Shown here: piece by piece, positions 8,541-18,183 of the stretch
Numbering within the stretch: the first letter of the stretch is position 1
Layout: every line of letters begins with the position of its first letter
DNA from: Mycobacteroides chelonae
Lineage (GTDB): Bacteria > Actinomycetota > Actinomycetes > Mycobacteriales > Mycobacteriaceae
Reading direction: 5' to 3'
DNA: 64,000 bases
NCBI GenBank assembly: GCA_014204435.1
Contig: JACHLF010000001.1
Coordinates: forward strand, 512,791-576,790
Program-made: the position numbers and the translations under genes
Notes under the pieces: model-generated
Seen by the model: only the letters and a program-made list of their open reading frames with translations
Told to the model about the DNA's origin: nothing
The model's database searches: none

Positions 8541-9191
8541 ATGACCTCCCTGAATCTGTCGGCCGACGAAGTTCTGACCACCACCCGTTCGGTGCGCAAA
8601 CGCCTCGACTTCGATAAGCCCGTCGAGCGTGCGGTTGTCGAGGAATGCCTGAACATCGCCATGCAGGCGCCGACGGGCTCTAACCATCAGGGCTGGCACT
8701 GGGTGATCGTGGAGGACGCCGAGAAGAAGAAGGCCATCGCCGACATCTATCGCGAGGGCTGGAACAAGTACGCCAAGGGCGCCGGCGCCACTTACGGCGA
8801 GGGTGACACCCGGGCGGAGCGCAAGGAGGAGGTCGTGGATTCGGCCGGTTACCTCGCCGAGAACTTCGAGCGCTCGCCGCTGTTCCTCATCCCGTGCATC
8901 GAAGGTCGCCTGGACAACCTGCCGGTGGTCGGTGGGGCGTCGTCGTGGGGATCGCTGCTGCCCGCGGTGTGGAGCTTCATGCTCGCGGCCCGCAACCGTG
9001 GCTTGGGGTCGGCCTGGACCACGTTGCACCTCATGGACGACGGCGAGCGGCGCACCGCCGACATCCTTGGCATCCCCTTCGAGAAGGTGACTCAGGGTGG
9101 GTTGTTCCCCATCGCCTACACCGTCGGCACCGACTTCCGGCTCGCCAAGCGTCAGCCGCTCGCCGACGTCCTGCACTGGGACACTTGGTGA
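8541..9191 (+). CDS. Nitroreductase-family flavoprotein (Rv3368c-like)
   Basis: A 216-residue FMN-dependent nitroreductase-family protein. The N-terminal RSVRKRLDF and the FMN-contacting [12 protein letters not shown] are typical, as is the later helix [12 protein letters not shown]. The closest remembered relative is M. tuberculosis Rv3368c, which shares the opening [23 protein letters not shown]. Such enzymes reduce nitroaromatics or quinones with NAD(P)H; the natural substrate is not known. The start at 8541 is supported by that N-terminus and by a -10 hexamer six bases upstream; an in-frame ATG at 8526 is the alternative. folD follows 19 bases after its stop. Confidence 0.87.
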   Translation: MTSLNLSADEVLTTTRSVRKRLDFDKPVERAVVEECLNIAMQAPTGSNHQGWHWVIVEDAEKKKAIADIYREGWNKYAKGAGATYGEGDTRAERKEEVVDSAGYLAENFERSPLFLIPCIEGRLDNLPVVGGASSWGSLLPAVWSFMLAARNRGLGSAWTTLHLMDDGERRTADILGIPFEKVTQGGLFPIAYTVGTDFRLAKRQPLADVLHWDTW

Positions 9192-9210
9192 GGGCTGGAA
9201 TACTAGCCGT

Positions 9211-10056
9211 GTGACGGCGACTCGACTTGACGGTAAGGCCACCCGCGACGAGATCTTTGTGGAGCTGGCCACTCGTGCCGCTGCGCTGACGGCGGCGGGC
9301 AAGACACCGGGCCTGGGCACCATCCTGGTGGGGGATGACCCGGGCTCGCACGCCTACGTCCGTGGCAAGCACGCCGACTGCGCCAAGGTCGGCATCGACT
9401 CGATCCGCCGCGATCTGCCCGCCGACATCGATCAGGCCACCCTGTGCGCCACCATCGACGAGCTGAACGCCAACCCGGACTGCACCGGATACATCGTGCA
9501 GCTGCCGTTGCCCAAGCATCTCGACGAGATCGAGGCGCTGGAGCGCATCGATCCCGATAAGGACGCCGACGGGCTGCACCCGACGAACCTGGGCCGGCTG
9601 GTGCTCGGCAAGCAGGCTCCGCTTCCCTGCACGCCCCGCGGGATCGTGTATCTGCTGCGCCGCTACGACGTCACGCTCGACGGGGCGCACGTCGTGGTGA
9701 TCGGGCGCGGCGTCACGGTAGGGCGTCCCCTCGGACTGCTACTGACCCGGCGTTCGGAGAACGCGACAGTCACCCTGTGCCACACCGGAACCCGTGATCT
9801 GGCGGCCCTGACCCGGCAGGCCGACATCATCGTCGCCGCTGCCGGCGTGCCCCATATGGTGACCTCGGGCATGGTAAAGCCGGGCGCGGCAGTCATCGAC
9901 GTGGGCGTCAGCCGCGTCGACGACAGGCTGACCGGTGACGTGGCCGAGGACGTCTGGGATGTCGCAGGGTATGTGTCGCCGAACCCCGGTGGGGTCGGCC
10001 CGCTGACACGAGCCTTCTTGCTCACCAACGTGATCGAGCGAGCGGAACGTTCGTGA
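9211..10056 (+). CDS. folD: Methylenetetrahydrofolate dehydrogenase/cyclohydrolase FolD
   Basis: A 281-residue bifunctional enzyme interconverting 5,10-methylene-THF, 5,10-methenyl-THF and 10-formyl-THF with NADP. Motifs: [17 protein letters not shown] with the catalytic lysine, [26 protein letters not shown], and the Rossmann segment [14 protein letters not shown]. The C-terminal [17 protein letters not shown] is diagnostic. The GTG at 9211 gives the same length as M. tuberculosis FolD. AATACT (9199-9204) ends six bases before it and may be a leaderless promoter. Its stop overlaps the next start by four bases (GTGA), so the two genes are translationally coupled. Confidence 0.95.
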   Translation: MTATRLDGKATRDEIFVELATRAAALTAAGKTPGLGTILVGDDPGSHAYVRGKHADCAKVGIDSIRRDLPADIDQATLCATIDELNANPDCTGYIVQLPLPKHLDEIEALERIDPDKDADGLHPTNLGRLVLGKQAPLPCTPRGIVYLLRRYDVTLDGAHVVVIGRGVTVGRPLGLLLTRRSENATVTLCHTGTRDLAALTRQADIIVAAAGVPHMVTSGMVKPGAAVIDVGVSRVDDRLTGDVAEDVWDVAGYVSPNPGGVGPLTRAFLLTNVIERAERS

Positions 10057-10382
10057 CAGCCCTGCGGCCGGAGTCGCGCGGCCTTCTTGCGGCCGCGCTC
10101 GATGCCATCCGCCGCTTCGCCCGCGTGCAGTGGCCGATCCTGATGGTGTCGGCCGTGTTCCTGGTGGCGCTGGGACTGGTGATCGCCGATCGCTGGCGAC
10201 GCGGCGCACTGGTCGTGGGAATCGCCGTCGGTGTCGCGGCCGCGCTGCGGCTGGTGCTCACCGATGAGACCGCGGGGCTATTGGCGGTGCGCAGCAAGAG
10301 CTTTGATGTCGGTGCCCTCAGTGCCGTCGCCGCGACGATGGTCTACCTGGCGTTGACGATCGATCCGCTGGGCACCGGGTAG
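10053..10382 (+). CDS. Small membrane protein, DUF3017 type (Rv3355c-like)
   Basis: A 109-residue protein with three hydrophobic segments (around [33 protein letters not shown] and [16 protein letters not shown]), so a small integral membrane protein with little outside the bilayer. It starts at a GTG inside the folD stop. The folD/DUF3017 pairing is conserved in mycobacteria, which supports the call, but no biochemical role is known. It is convergent with the lipoprotein gene, three bases from its stop. Confidence 0.8.
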   Translation: MTALRPESRGLLAAALDAIRRFARVQWPILMVSAVFLVALGLVIADRWRRGALVVGIAVGVAAALRLVLTDETAGLLAVRSKSFDVGALSAVAATMVYLALTIDPLGTG

Positions 10383-10385
10383 GCC

Positions 10386-11054
10386 CTATTTGAGCAGCTG
10401 CGCCGAACGCGCGATAGCGTCGGCCTGTTCGCCGAAGAACTGCTCCCACGGTTCACCGCTGGGGCTGCCGGTGTTGCTCGTGGCGATCTGCCAGCGCTGA
10501 TCGCCCTGTCCGACGAACGCCACATAGATCTTCGGTGTGGCAGCCGCCGCAGGCTTGCCTTCGGCGGCTGCCGGCTTCTCCAGTTCCAGGGTTGCCGAGG
10601 CCCCAGGTAGGTTGGGTCCGTCCCATGAGTCTGGTTTGTTCGCAATGATTTTCGATTGACGAGTCCTGACGAACTCGCCCACCGCGTCGGCGTTGGACCC
10701 GGCCAACCAGCCCTTCACTTCGGGGGCGTCGTCGGACGGTGTCAACTTGCGGATGCGCACGTACTGGGCGAATTCGGACGACTCCCACTTGGGCCGCACC
10801 TGGTAGGTCACCAGTCCCTTGTTGTTGTGCACCCCGTCGGCGAAGGCCACCCAGTCATGCGGGAGGGTGATGTAGATGCCCAGCTCGGGGATGAACTGCC
10901 GGGTATGCCGCTCGGCCGGGGCCCCGGTGGCGGTGGACTCGGACTTGCTCTTGGTGTCCGACGATGGCCCGCTGGATCCGCAGCCGGTAAGTGCTGGGGC
11001 CAGGAGTGCGGTGGTGACAAAGAGGGCGGCCAGGAGGCGGCGATCCGTATGCAC
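10386..11054 (-). CDS. Secreted lipoprotein of unknown function
   Basis: A 222-residue protein with a clear lipoprotein signal peptide: short basic start, hydrophobic stretch LLAALFVTTALLAPA and lipobox LTGC with the lipidated cysteine at about residue 25. A Ser/Thr/Lys-rich linker follows, then a compact domain (GIYITLPHDWVAF to IATSNTG). The fold resembles the small LpqN/LpqT-type domains that start with a P-x-GW/DW element, but I cannot confirm the family. The GTG at 11054 is chosen because it starts the signal peptide directly and a TACGGT -10 ends six bases upstream; longer in-frame starts add an implausible cysteine-containing extension. Confidence 0.7.
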   Translation of the reverse strand: MHTDRRLLAALFVTTALLAPALTGCGSSGPSSDTKSKSESTATGAPAERHTRQFIPELGIYITLPHDWVAFADGVHNNKGLVTYQVRPKWESSEFAQYVRIRKLTPSDDAPEVKGWLAGSNADAVGEFVRTRQSKIIANKPDSWDGPNLPGASATLELEKPAAAEGKPAAAATPKIYVAFVGQGDQRWQIATSNTGSPSGEPWEQFFGEQADAIARSAQLLK

Positions 11055-11060
11055 GGGTAC

Positions 11061-11066
11061 ACCGTA
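11061..11066 (-). promoter_or_regulatory. Leaderless -10 element for the lipoprotein gene
   Basis: TACGGT on the minus strand ends six bases before the GTG start at 11054, which fits a leaderless transcript and supports that start. Confidence 0.45.
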
Positions 11067-11121
11067 GCGGCACCGGGCGTGTTCGTCTCTGTGCATTGAG
11101 GCACCTGATCTGGGGCTATGT

Positions 11122-11859
11122 CTATTGGTTGAGCGTCGCACGAATACTCACGGTGACGTACGGCAGCGCCAGGCCCGTCGACTGCGCCAGTGCCGGGTGG
11201 GTGGCCAGCAGGTCGCGGACCTGCTGCAGCGTCTTCTTTCGGGCGGCTTCGGGGGCGGTGATGCAGTAGCTGCGTGAGGCCACCATATCCAGAAGTGCTT
11301 GCGGGGTAAGGTAATTTGTCCACTCGACCTGGTGGCGTTCTTGCCCCGTGAACGGTGCGAGGAGCGCGCCGACGTCGGCCGAATCCGACGCGTTCTCATG
11401 GCCGATGATGCGCCCCAGGTCCGATACCCAGCCCATACGTTCGTCGCGGACGTTCCACACCAGCCCCAGCCGTCCGCCGGGCCGCAGCACCCGGGCCACC
11501 TCAGGAATGGCGCGTTCGGGATCCACCCAATGCCAGGCCTGCGCCACCAGGATGGCATCGACGCTGTTGTCGGGCAGCGGTATCTCCTCGGCGGTCCCCA
11601 GCAGCGCCGGGGTGTCGGGGAGCGATGTGCTCAGCACTTCAAGCATTTCCGCGAGCGGATCCACCGCTATGACGTTGAGCCCGCGCTCCACCAGGCGGGT
11701 GGTCAGCTTTCCAGTGCCGGCACCCAGATCCAGGACATCGTGTGCCCTGGACGGCAGCAGCCAGTCGATTGCCTCCGGCGGATAGGAGGGGCGACCCCGC
11801 TCGTAGGCCGCGGCTTGTGAACCAAACGAAAGCGACGGCTCTGCTTGTGCCTCCGGCAT
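11122..11859 (-). CDS. SAM-dependent methyltransferase, class I (Rv3342-like)
   Basis: A 245-residue Rossmann methyltransferase. The SAM-binding motif I is VLDLGAGTGKLTTRL; the acidic residue of motif II is in IAVDP, and motif IV/V is seen in VDAILVAQAWHWVDP and VARVLRPGGRLGLVW. The HWVD segment places it with ubiquinone/menaquinone-type (UbiE/trans-aconitate-like) methyltransferases. A good Shine-Dalgarno (AAAGGAGC) precedes the ATG, and metX ends only 23 bases upstream, so it is probably the third gene of a metY-metX-methyltransferase operon. The same order (Rv3340-Rv3342) occurs in M. tuberculosis. Substrate unknown. Confidence 0.87.
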   Translation of the reverse strand: MPEAQAEPSLSFGSQAAAYERGRPSYPPEAIDWLLPSRAHDVLDLGAGTGKLTTRLVERGLNVIAVDPLAEMLEVLSTSLPDTPALLGTAEEIPLPDNSVDAILVAQAWHWVDPERAIPEVARVLRPGGRLGLVWNVRDERMGWVSDLGRIIGHENASDSADVGALLAPFTGQERHQVEWTNYLTPQALLDMVASRSYCITAPEAARKKTLQQVRDLLATHPALAQSTGLALPYVTVSIRATLNQ

Positions 11860-11882
11860 TCGCGCTCCTTTAGGTTCGGTGT

Positions 11883-13037
11883 TTACGAAGCCTGTGTTGC
11901 CTTGGCCAGTGTGAGCGTTTCCCGCACCAACTCGCTCACCGCATCGAACTCGATGAGGAATGCGTCATGGCCGTGCACGGATTCGACCACCCGCAAGCCG
12001 GTACAACCGGGAAGCAGGTCTGCTAATTCCTCTTGTAGTCGCAGCGGGTACAGCCGGTCGGAGGTGATGCCACCGACGACGACTGGGACCGGGCAGCCGC
12101 GCAGCGCCTTTTCGATGCCGCCGCGGCCGCGGCCGACGTCGTGCCGGTTGAGCGACTCGGTCAAGATGACGTAGCTGCCGGCATCGAAGCGCCGAATGAA
12201 CTTGCTGCCCTGATGTTCCAGGTAGCTCTGCACCGCATATCGGCCATCCGCCCACGGATCCTCGGGCCCTTCCGGGCCGACCTGGGGGTCGTTGCCGAAC
12301 CGGGTGTCCAGCTCGACCTCGCCGCGGTAGGTCAGGTGCGCGACGCGCCGGGCGAGGTTCAGCCCCTTTTCGGGGCTGCGGCCGCTGCCGTGGTAGTCGC
12401 CACCCTGCCAGTCGGGATCGGCCTGAATGGCGGCGATCTGCGTGCTCTGGGTGCCGATCTGGTCGCCGGTGGCGCGCGCACCAACCGCCAGTACCAGTGC
12501 CGCGTTCACTGAATCCGGGTGCATCACAGCCCATTCCAGAGCGCGGGCGCCGCCCATCGATCCGCCCAGTACGGCGGCGACGTCGGTGATGCCCAGCTGC
12601 GCGAGCGCGGCGACGTCGGCGTTCACCTGGTCGCGCACCGAGACCTCGGGGAATCGTGAACCCCAAGGCTTTCCGTCGCCGGCAGGGGAAGTGGGGCCGG
12701 TTGTGCCCCGGCAGCCGCCCAGGACGTTGGTGGCGACGGCGCACCAGTGGTCGGTGTCGATCGCCGCCCCCGGCCCGATGATTCCTTCCCACCAGCCGCC
12801 GGTGATGTGGTCGGGGCCCGCGTCGCCGACCACGTGGGAGTCGGCGGTTAGTGCGTGGCAGACGAACACGACATTGTCGCGACGCGGCGAGAGCTCCCCC
12901 CAGCTCTGTACCGCGACTATCGCGTCGTCGATGACAGCACCGCTTTCCAGCGTGATCGAACCTATTGGTACATAGGCGATCTCGTCGCCCCGGGGGAGGG
13001 CGACGTTCGGAGCCGGAAGCTGCTGTTCGATGGTCAC
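11883..13037 (-). CDS. metX: Homoserine O-acetyltransferase
   Basis: A 384-residue alpha/beta-hydrolase-fold acyltransferase that makes O-acetyl-L-homoserine from homoserine and acetyl-CoA, the first committed step of methionine synthesis. The nucleophile serine is in [13 protein letters not shown] (Ser160), the family block [15 protein letters not shown] is present, and the catalytic histidine is in [13 protein letters not shown] near the C-terminus. The start codon overlaps the metY stop by four bases (ATGA), so translation is coupled to metY. Called metA in older mycobacterial annotation (Rv3341). Confidence 0.95.
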   Translation of the reverse strand: MTIEQQLPAPNVALPRGDEIAYVPIGSITLESGAVIDDAIVAVQSWGELSPRRDNVVFVCHALTADSHVVGDAGPDHITGGWWEGIIGPGAAIDTDHWCAVATNVLGGCRGTTGPTSPAGDGKPWGSRFPEVSVRDQVNADVAALAQLGITDVAAVLGGSMGGARALEWAVMHPDSVNAALVLAVGARATGDQIGTQSTQIAAIQADPDWQGGDYHGSGRSPEKGLNLARRVAHLTYRGEVELDTRFGNDPQVGPEGPEDPWADGRYAVQSYLEHQGSKFIRRFDAGSYVILTESLNRHDVGRGRGGIEKALRGCPVPVVVGGITSDRLYPLRLQEELADLLPGCTGLRVVESVHGHDAFLIEFDAVSELVRETLTLAKATQAS

Positions 13038-14359
13038 GATGATGCCACCGCCGCGGGCTGTTTGAGGTGACGTACGGCGGCGAATCCGGCGTCGAGATCG
13101 GCCAGCATGTCGTCGATGCCCTCGATGCCGACGGCCAGCCGGACCAGCCCGGGGGTGACGCCTGAGGCCACCTGCTCGGCGGGGGCGAGCTGTGCGTGCG
13201 TCGTGGTCGCGGGGTGGATAACGAGCGAGCGCACGTCGCCGATGTTGGCGACATGGCTGTGCAGGGTCAGTGCATCGATGAAGGTCTTCGCCGCCTCGGC
13301 TCCTCCTTTCAGTTCGAAGGCCAGGACGGCCCCGGCGCCCTTGGGCGCCAGTGCCTTCGCGCGCTCATACCAGGGCGAGGTGGGCAGACCGGCGTAGTTG
13401 ACGCGGGTGACCTCCGGCTGGGCGACAAGGTATTCGGCCACGCGCTGTGCGTTCTCTACGTGGCGTTGCACGCGCAGGCTCAGCGTCTCCAAACCCTGCG
13501 CGATGAGGAACGCGTTGAATGGTGAGATGGCGGGACCGAGATCGCGCAACAGCTGAACGCGGGCCTTGAGCGCATAGGCCGGTGCGCCCAGGTCGGCGAA
13601 GACCACCCCGTGGTAGCTCGGGTCGGGTGTGGTGAAGCCCGGATGCCGACCCTGTGTCCAGTCGAAGGTGCCGCCGTCGATGATCACGCCGCCGATTGCA
13701 TTGCCATGCCCGCCAAGGTATTTGGTGGCCGAGTGCACCACGATGTCGGCACCGTGAGCCAGCGGCTGGATCAAATAGGGAGTGGCGACGGTGTTGTCGA
13801 CGATGAGCGGGATGCCTGCCGCGTGTGCGATCTCCGAGATGCCCGCGATGTCGAGAATGTCGTTCTGGGGGTTGGAGATCGACTCGGCGAAGATCGCCTT
13901 GGTCTGCGGCGTGATGGCTCGGCGCCAGGACTCGAGATCATCGGGATCGTCGACGAAGGTCGTCGAAATACCCAGGCGCGGCAGTGTGTAGCGCAGCAGG
14001 TTGTACGTGCCGCCGTACAGGCGCGGGCTCGACACGATGTTGTCGCCGGCCTCCGCGATGTTCACGATGGCCAGCGTCGCCGCCGCTTGCCCGGAGGCCA
14101 GCAGCAGCGCGGCCACACCACCCTCCAGGGCGGCGATGCGCTGCTCGACAACCTCCTGAGTGGGGTTACCGATGCGGGTGTAGATGTTGCCTTCTTCGGA
14201 CAGTCCGAAGAGCGCCGCGGCATGCGCGGTGTCGTTGAAGACGTAGGAGGTGGTCTGGTAGATCGGCAGGGCGCGGGCATTGGTCGACGCATCGGCGGAT
14301 TGGCCCGCGTGGATCTGCTTGGTCTCGAACGTCCACTGTGTGGGGTCGATATCGGTCAT
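13034..14359 (-). CDS. metY: O-acetylhomoserine sulfhydrylase
   Basis: A 441-residue Cys/Met-metabolism PLP enzyme (gamma family, aspartate-aminotransferase fold) that joins O-acetylhomoserine with sulfide to give homocysteine. The PLP-binding lysine is Lys213 in [25 protein letters not shown] and [13 protein letters not shown] are family blocks. Length fits MetY rather than the ~390-residue MetB/MetZ enzymes. An AGGAGAG Shine-Dalgarno precedes the ATG. It is the first gene of the met operon and lies about 200 bases downstream of a SAM-IV riboswitch. Older name in M. tuberculosis is metC (Rv3340). Confidence 0.95.
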   Translation of the reverse strand: MTDIDPTQWTFETKQIHAGQSADASTNARALPIYQTTSYVFNDTAHAAALFGLSEEGNIYTRIGNPTQEVVEQRIAALEGGVAALLLASGQAAATLAIVNIAEAGDNIVSSPRLYGGTYNLLRYTLPRLGISTTFVDDPDDLESWRRAITPQTKAIFAESISNPQNDILDIAGISEIAHAAGIPLIVDNTVATPYLIQPLAHGADIVVHSATKYLGGHGNAIGGVIIDGGTFDWTQGRHPGFTTPDPSYHGVVFADLGAPAYALKARVQLLRDLGPAISPFNAFLIAQGLETLSLRVQRHVENAQRVAEYLVAQPEVTRVNYAGLPTSPWYERAKALAPKGAGAVLAFELKGGAEAAKTFIDALTLHSHVANIGDVRSLVIHPATTTHAQLAPAEQVASGVTPGLVRLAVGIEGIDDMLADLDAGFAAVRHLKQPAAVASS

Positions 14360-14523
14360 GGGCTCTCCTGGGGGATAGTCGTAGGGCAGTCAGGGCTGGG
14401 GACAACAGCGACAGTGACAGTGCCGACAACAGGAACGCAGGGACTTACCCCCGGGTGACGAGTACTTCATCGGGCCAACCTGTCTTCTCGGGGCCCGCCA
14501 TCGGACCCGCGCTTGCCGTGTGG

Positions 14524-14557
14524 CCGATTGCTCCGTCGACACCTGTCAACGATTCGG
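14524..14557 (-). promoter_or_regulatory. Hairpin after the SAM-IV aptamer, candidate expression platform
   Basis: Minus-strand CGTTGAC-AGGT-GTCGACG (14551-14534) makes a 7-bp stem with a 4-base loop, extended outward by CCGA/TCGG (14557-14554 and 14527-14524). It starts immediately after the aptamer. There is no T-run, so a Rho-assisted or structural switch is more likely than a simple intrinsic terminator. The leader then runs about 165 more bases to the metY ATG with no other element I recognise. Confidence 0.4.
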
Positions 14558-14656
14558 TCGGCTACTCAACCTGGTCAATCACCCGGGGCACCCCACCGCG
14601 GTTGGAGGGTTGCCGACCAGCGAGCCGGGGCTTGACGCTGGTACTCATGACCGCTT
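14556..14656 (-). ncRNA. SAM-IV riboswitch upstream of metY
   Basis: On the minus strand the RNA begins GCGGTCATGAGTACCAGCG and contains the invariant core segments CAAGCCCCGGCT, CGGCAACCCTCC and GGTGGGGTGCCCCGGGTGA. It closes with TGACC (14577-14573) pairing GGTCA (14652-14648), followed by the downstream GGTTGAGTAGCC segment (14571-14560) that takes part in the SAM-IV pseudoknot. These match the actinobacterial SAM-IV class, known upstream of the orthologous metC (Rv3340) in M. tuberculosis. S-adenosylmethionine binding is expected to lower metY-metX expression. Boundaries are approximate. Confidence 0.9.
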
Positions 14657-14845
14657 AGCAGCGTATCGCAATTCACCGAATGGTTGCCACCAGGTAGTCC
14701 AAGCGCATAGGGGAGCGCGATCACACGCCGTCCGCCCGCCTAGGCTCGGAGGCGACGTGATACTGAATAGGGCATCCGTGTGACCCACGGGGTACCTGAG
14801 ATTTTGACCGACCAACAAGTCCGATCAACGATGCCGGGAGTGACC

Positions 14846-17092
14846 ATGAGTGCGCAGCAGCCGACCATCATCTACACGCTGACAGACGAGGCGCCGCTGC
14901 TCGCGACGTACTCTTTCTTGCCGATCATCCGTGCCTTCGCCGGACCGGCCGGCATCGACGTCCAAACCAGCGATATCTCTGTTGCCGCCCGAATCCTCTC
15001 CGAGTTCGCCGACTACCTCCCCGAAGACCGGCAGGTCCCGGACAATCTGGCGGAGCTGGGCCGGCTGACCCAACTGCCGGACACGAACATCATCAAGCTG
15101 CCCAACATCAGCGCCTCGGTGCCTCAGCTGCTCGCCGCCATCAAGGAACTGCAGGGCAAGGGTTACAAGCTGCCCGAGTACCCCGGCGATCCGAAGAACG
15201 AGGAAGAAGAGGCCATCAAGACGCGTTACACCAAGTGTCTTGGCAGCGCCGTGAACCCCGTTCTACGCGAAGGTAACTCGGACCGCCGTGCACCGCGCGC
15301 GGTCAAGGAGTACGCGCGCAAGCACCCGCACAGCATGGGCGAGTGGTCGCAGGCGTCGCGTACCCACGTCGCGACAATGAAGGAGGGCGACTTCTACCAC
15401 GGTGAGAAGTCGCTGACCCTGGATCGCGACCGCAAGGTCAAGATGGTGCTGACGCCCGCTGGCCGCGAGGCCAGCGAGGCCGTAGTGCTCAAGCCCGAGG
15501 TTACGCTGGGCAAGGGCGACATCATCGACAGCATGTTCATGAGCAAGAAGGCGCTCTGCGACTTTTACGAGGAGCAGATCGAGGATGCCTACAAGACTGG
15601 CGTGATGCTGTCCCTGCACGTCAAGGCCACCATGATGCGCGTCAGCCATCCCATCGTCTTTGGGCACGCGGTCAAGATCTTCTACAAGGACGCCTTCGAA
15701 AAGCATCAGAAGCTGTTCGACGAGCTGGGCGTCAACGTCAACAATGGCATGTCCGATCTCTACAGCAAGATCGAGGCACTTCCCGCCTCGCAGCACGAGG
15801 AGATCATCCGCGACCTGCACGCGTGCCACGAGCACCGGCCCGAGCTGGCGATGGTGGATTCGGCCAAGGGCATCTCGAACTTCCACTCGCCCAGCGACGT
15901 GATCGTTGACGCCTCGATGCCCGCGATGATCCGCGCCGGAGGCAAGATGTACGGCGCCGACGGCAAGCTCAAGGACACCAAGGCCGTCAACCCCGAGTCG
16001 ACCTTCTCCCGGATCTACCAGGAGATGATCAACTTCGTGAAGACTCACGGCCAGTTCGACCCGACCACGATGGGCACCGTTCCCAACGTCGGTCTCATGG
16101 CGCAGAAGGCTGAGGAGTACGGCAGCCACGACAAGACGTTCGAGATCGCCGAGGCAGGCGTCGCCGACATCGTCGACGTCGAGACCGGCGAGGTGCTGCT
16201 GAGCCAGAACGTCGAGGCAGGCGATATCTGGCGCATGCCGATCGTCAGGGACGCGGCCATCCAGGACTGGGTCAAGCTCGCCGTCACGCGCGGACGTGAG
16301 TCCGGCATGAATGTGGTGTTCTGGCTGGACACCGAGCGTCCGCATGAGGTCGAGCTGCGCAACAAGGTGAAGACCTACCTGGAGGACCACGACACCGAGG
16401 GCCTCAAGATCCAGATCGTTCCGCAGGTGTGGGCCATGCGGTACACACTGGAGCGGCTGATTCGTGGCAAGGACACCATCGCGGCGACCGGCAACATCCT
16501 GCGCGACTACTTGACGGACCTGTTCCCGATCCTGGAGCTGGGCACCAGCGCCAAGATGCTGTCCATCGTGCCGCTAATGGCCGGCGGCGGGCTGTATGAG
16601 ACGGGTGCTGGTGGTTCGGCACCCAAGCACGTGAGCCAGCTGGTCGAGGAGAACCACCTGCGATGGGATTCGCTGGGTGAGTTCCTGGCCCTGGCCGTCA
16701 GCCTGGAGGATCTGGGCATCAAGACCGGGAACGCCCGCGCCAAGATCCTGGCCACCACGCTGGACGCGGCGACCGGCAAGCTGCTGGAGAACGACAAGAG
16801 CCCGTCGCGCAAGACCGGTGAGCTCGACAACCGCGGCAGCCAGTTCTACCTCGCGCTGTACTGGGCGGCCGAACTTGCCGCGCAGACCGAGGACACCGAA
16901 TTGGCCGAGCTGTTCGCGCCGATGGCCAAGCAGCTGGTCGAGAACGAGGACACGATCGTCGCCGAGCTCAACGCGGTGCAGGGTGGCCCGGTCGACATCG
17001 GCGGGTACTACCAGCCGGATCCGGAGAAGACCAGCGCGGTGATGCGTCCGAGCGCGACCTTCAACTCCGTGCTGGCGTCCGTAGAGGTCTAG
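14846..17092 (+). CDS. icd2: Monomeric NADP-dependent isocitrate dehydrogenase
   Basis: A 748-residue monomeric-type isocitrate dehydrogenase converting isocitrate to 2-oxoglutarate and CO2 with NADP. The length (about 745 expected) and N-terminus [17 protein letters not shown] are diagnostic, as are [34 protein letters not shown], and [14 protein letters not shown] near the active site. The ATG at 14846 has a GGGAG Shine-Dalgarno at proper spacing; a GTG at 14780 is in frame but adds a non-conserved extension. It is divergent from the metYX operon. In M. tuberculosis this position holds the dimeric icd1 (Rv3339c), while the monomeric enzyme is elsewhere. Confidence 0.95.
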   Translation: MSAQQPTIIYTLTDEAPLLATYSFLPIIRAFAGPAGIDVQTSDISVAARILSEFADYLPEDRQVPDNLAELGRLTQLPDTNIIKLPNISASVPQLLAAIKELQGKGYKLPEYPGDPKNEEEEAIKTRYTKCLGSAVNPVLREGNSDRRAPRAVKEYARKHPHSMGEWSQASRTHVATMKEGDFYHGEKSLTLDRDRKVKMVLTPAGREASEAVVLKPEVTLGKGDIIDSMFMSKKALCDFYEEQIEDAYKTGVMLSLHVKATMMRVSHPIVFGHAVKIFYKDAFEKHQKLFDELGVNVNNGMSDLYSKIEALPASQHEEIIRDLHACHEHRPELAMVDSAKGISNFHSPSDVIVDASMPAMIRAGGKMYGADGKLKDTKAVNPESTFSRIYQEMINFVKTHGQFDPTTMGTVPNVGLMAQKAEEYGSHDKTFEIAEAGVADIVDVETGEVLLSQNVEAGDIWRMPIVRDAAIQDWVKLAVTRGRESGMNVVFWLDTERPHEVELRNKVKTYLEDHDTEGLKIQIVPQVWAMRYTLERLIRGKDTIAATGNILRDYLTDLFPILELGTSAKMLSIVPLMAGGGLYETGAGGSAPKHVSQLVEENHLRWDSLGEFLALAVSLEDLGIKTGNARAKILATTLDAATGKLLENDKSPSRKTGELDNRGSQFYLALYWAAELAAQTEDTELAELFAPMAKQLVENEDTIVAELNAVQGGPVDIGGYYQPDPEKTSAVMRPSATFNSVLASVEV

Positions 17093-17117
17093 CGCCTCGA
17101 TTTCACCTCAATCGACT

Positions 17118-17164
17118 CGCCGCGTTCTGACGTGTTTCCCGAGAGGGACGCGCAGAACGCGGCG
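17118..17164. terminator. Strong hairpin between convergent icd2 and hydrolase
   Basis: A perfect 12-bp arm CGCCGCGTTCTG (17118-17129) and CAGAACGCGGCG (17153-17164) is continued inward by a CGTG/CGCG and TCCC/GGGA stem around a GAGA loop. It sits 26 bases after the icd2 stop and 21 before the convergent hydrolase stop. Almost certainly a bidirectional terminator without a U-tract. Confidence 0.75.
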
Positions 17165-17184
17165 TGTCGGCGTTGTCGAGGGGT

Positions 17185-18063
17185 CTAGACGGCGTCGGAG
17201 GCTGCGCTGCGCTTGGCCGTGACCAGCGGATCGATCAGGTCGGTAATCACCTCGGTGACCTGACCCGGCGCCTCCAGCATGGGCACATGTCCCATGCCCG
17301 CCAAGGTGATCCGTCGTGCATCGGCCGGCAGGCCCTGGCCGATGAGCTTGCCGAACCGGCCCGGCGGCACGATCTCGTCCTTCTCACACAACACCAACTG
17401 TGCGGGCACCGAGATGGTGTTCAGGTTCTCCAGGCCGGGCGCTGGCAGGATCGACGTCAGCGATGCAAAGTAGGCCGGGCAGTGCGTGATGTCCTCGAAG
17501 ATGCTGTGGAAGTCCGGCAGGCTCAGTGCCTCGGTCTCGCCGCACAGGGTGCGGGCGGTGGCGAACTTGACGAACGGCAGGCCCGCCGCGCGACGGCCCA
17601 GGAGCCGCGAGAACGCCAACCAGGGAAGCACGGCCGCGAACTTCACCACGATCTCGGCCTTCAGCAGCGAGTACTTGGTCCAGCCGCCGGCCGGGGCGAT
17701 GGCCGTGACGCTGCGGGCGCGGCCACGCTGCGCCAGGCCCAGGGCGATCCAGCCCCCGAGCGAGTTGCCTACCAGGTGTGCTGTCTCCCAGCCCTTTTGG
17801 TCCATGATCTGCTCGAGCTGATCGAGGTACACGTCGACCGAGCGCTGTGAGAACGGCGGCAACTTGGGCATTGGGCCACCGCCGTTGTGGCCGGGGTACG
17901 TCGGCGCGAACACCTCGTATCCGGCATCGGCGAGCTGCTCGGCGACGGTCTCCCAGACCGACTGCGACAGCATGAACGGATGGAGGAGCAGAACGGGCTC
18001 ACCCTCACCCATCTCGATGGGCGCACGCCTGCTCGACGACTTCGACAAGACGGCTTCCAACAT
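17185..18063 (-). CDS. Alpha/beta-hydrolase
   Basis: A 292-residue alpha/beta-hydrolase. The oxyanion-side start PVLLLHPFMLSQSVW, nucleophile elbow VGNSLGGWIALGLA (serine nucleophile), acidic-residue region LCEKDEIVPP and catalytic histidine in GMGHVPMLEAP are all in order, so the triad is complete. A cap domain lies between the elbow and the acid. Substrate not predictable: lipase/esterase, epoxide hydrolase-like and C-C hydrolase members share this pattern. It is monocistronic and convergent with icd2. Confidence 0.85.
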   Translation of the reverse strand: MLEAVLSKSSSRRAPIEMGEGEPVLLLHPFMLSQSVWETVAEQLADAGYEVFAPTYPGHNGGGPMPKLPPFSQRSVDVYLDQLEQIMDQKGWETAHLVGNSLGGWIALGLAQRGRARSVTAIAPAGGWTKYSLLKAEIVVKFAAVLPWLAFSRLLGRRAAGLPFVKFATARTLCGETEALSLPDFHSIFEDITHCPAYFASLTSILPAPGLENLNTISVPAQLVLCEKDEIVPPGRFGKLIGQGLPADARRITLAGMGHVPMLEAPGQVTEVITDLIDPLVTAKRSAASDAV

Positions 18064-18183
18064 GGGTCCTCCTCATTGCGTCAACAGCGGCGTTGACATT
18101 ACCGACTTTTGCGTCAACTTAGCAGTGTCGGTGTTCTTCTCCTTAGCGGCTCTGTCACACCGCTCGGCTATCGTCGGCGATCG

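Noticed and set aside
14166..14429. Short minus-strand frame starting in the metY leader, a possible leader peptide
   Set aside because: It overlaps the metY start out of frame, has no Shine-Dalgarno and no methionine-rich or attenuator-like content.
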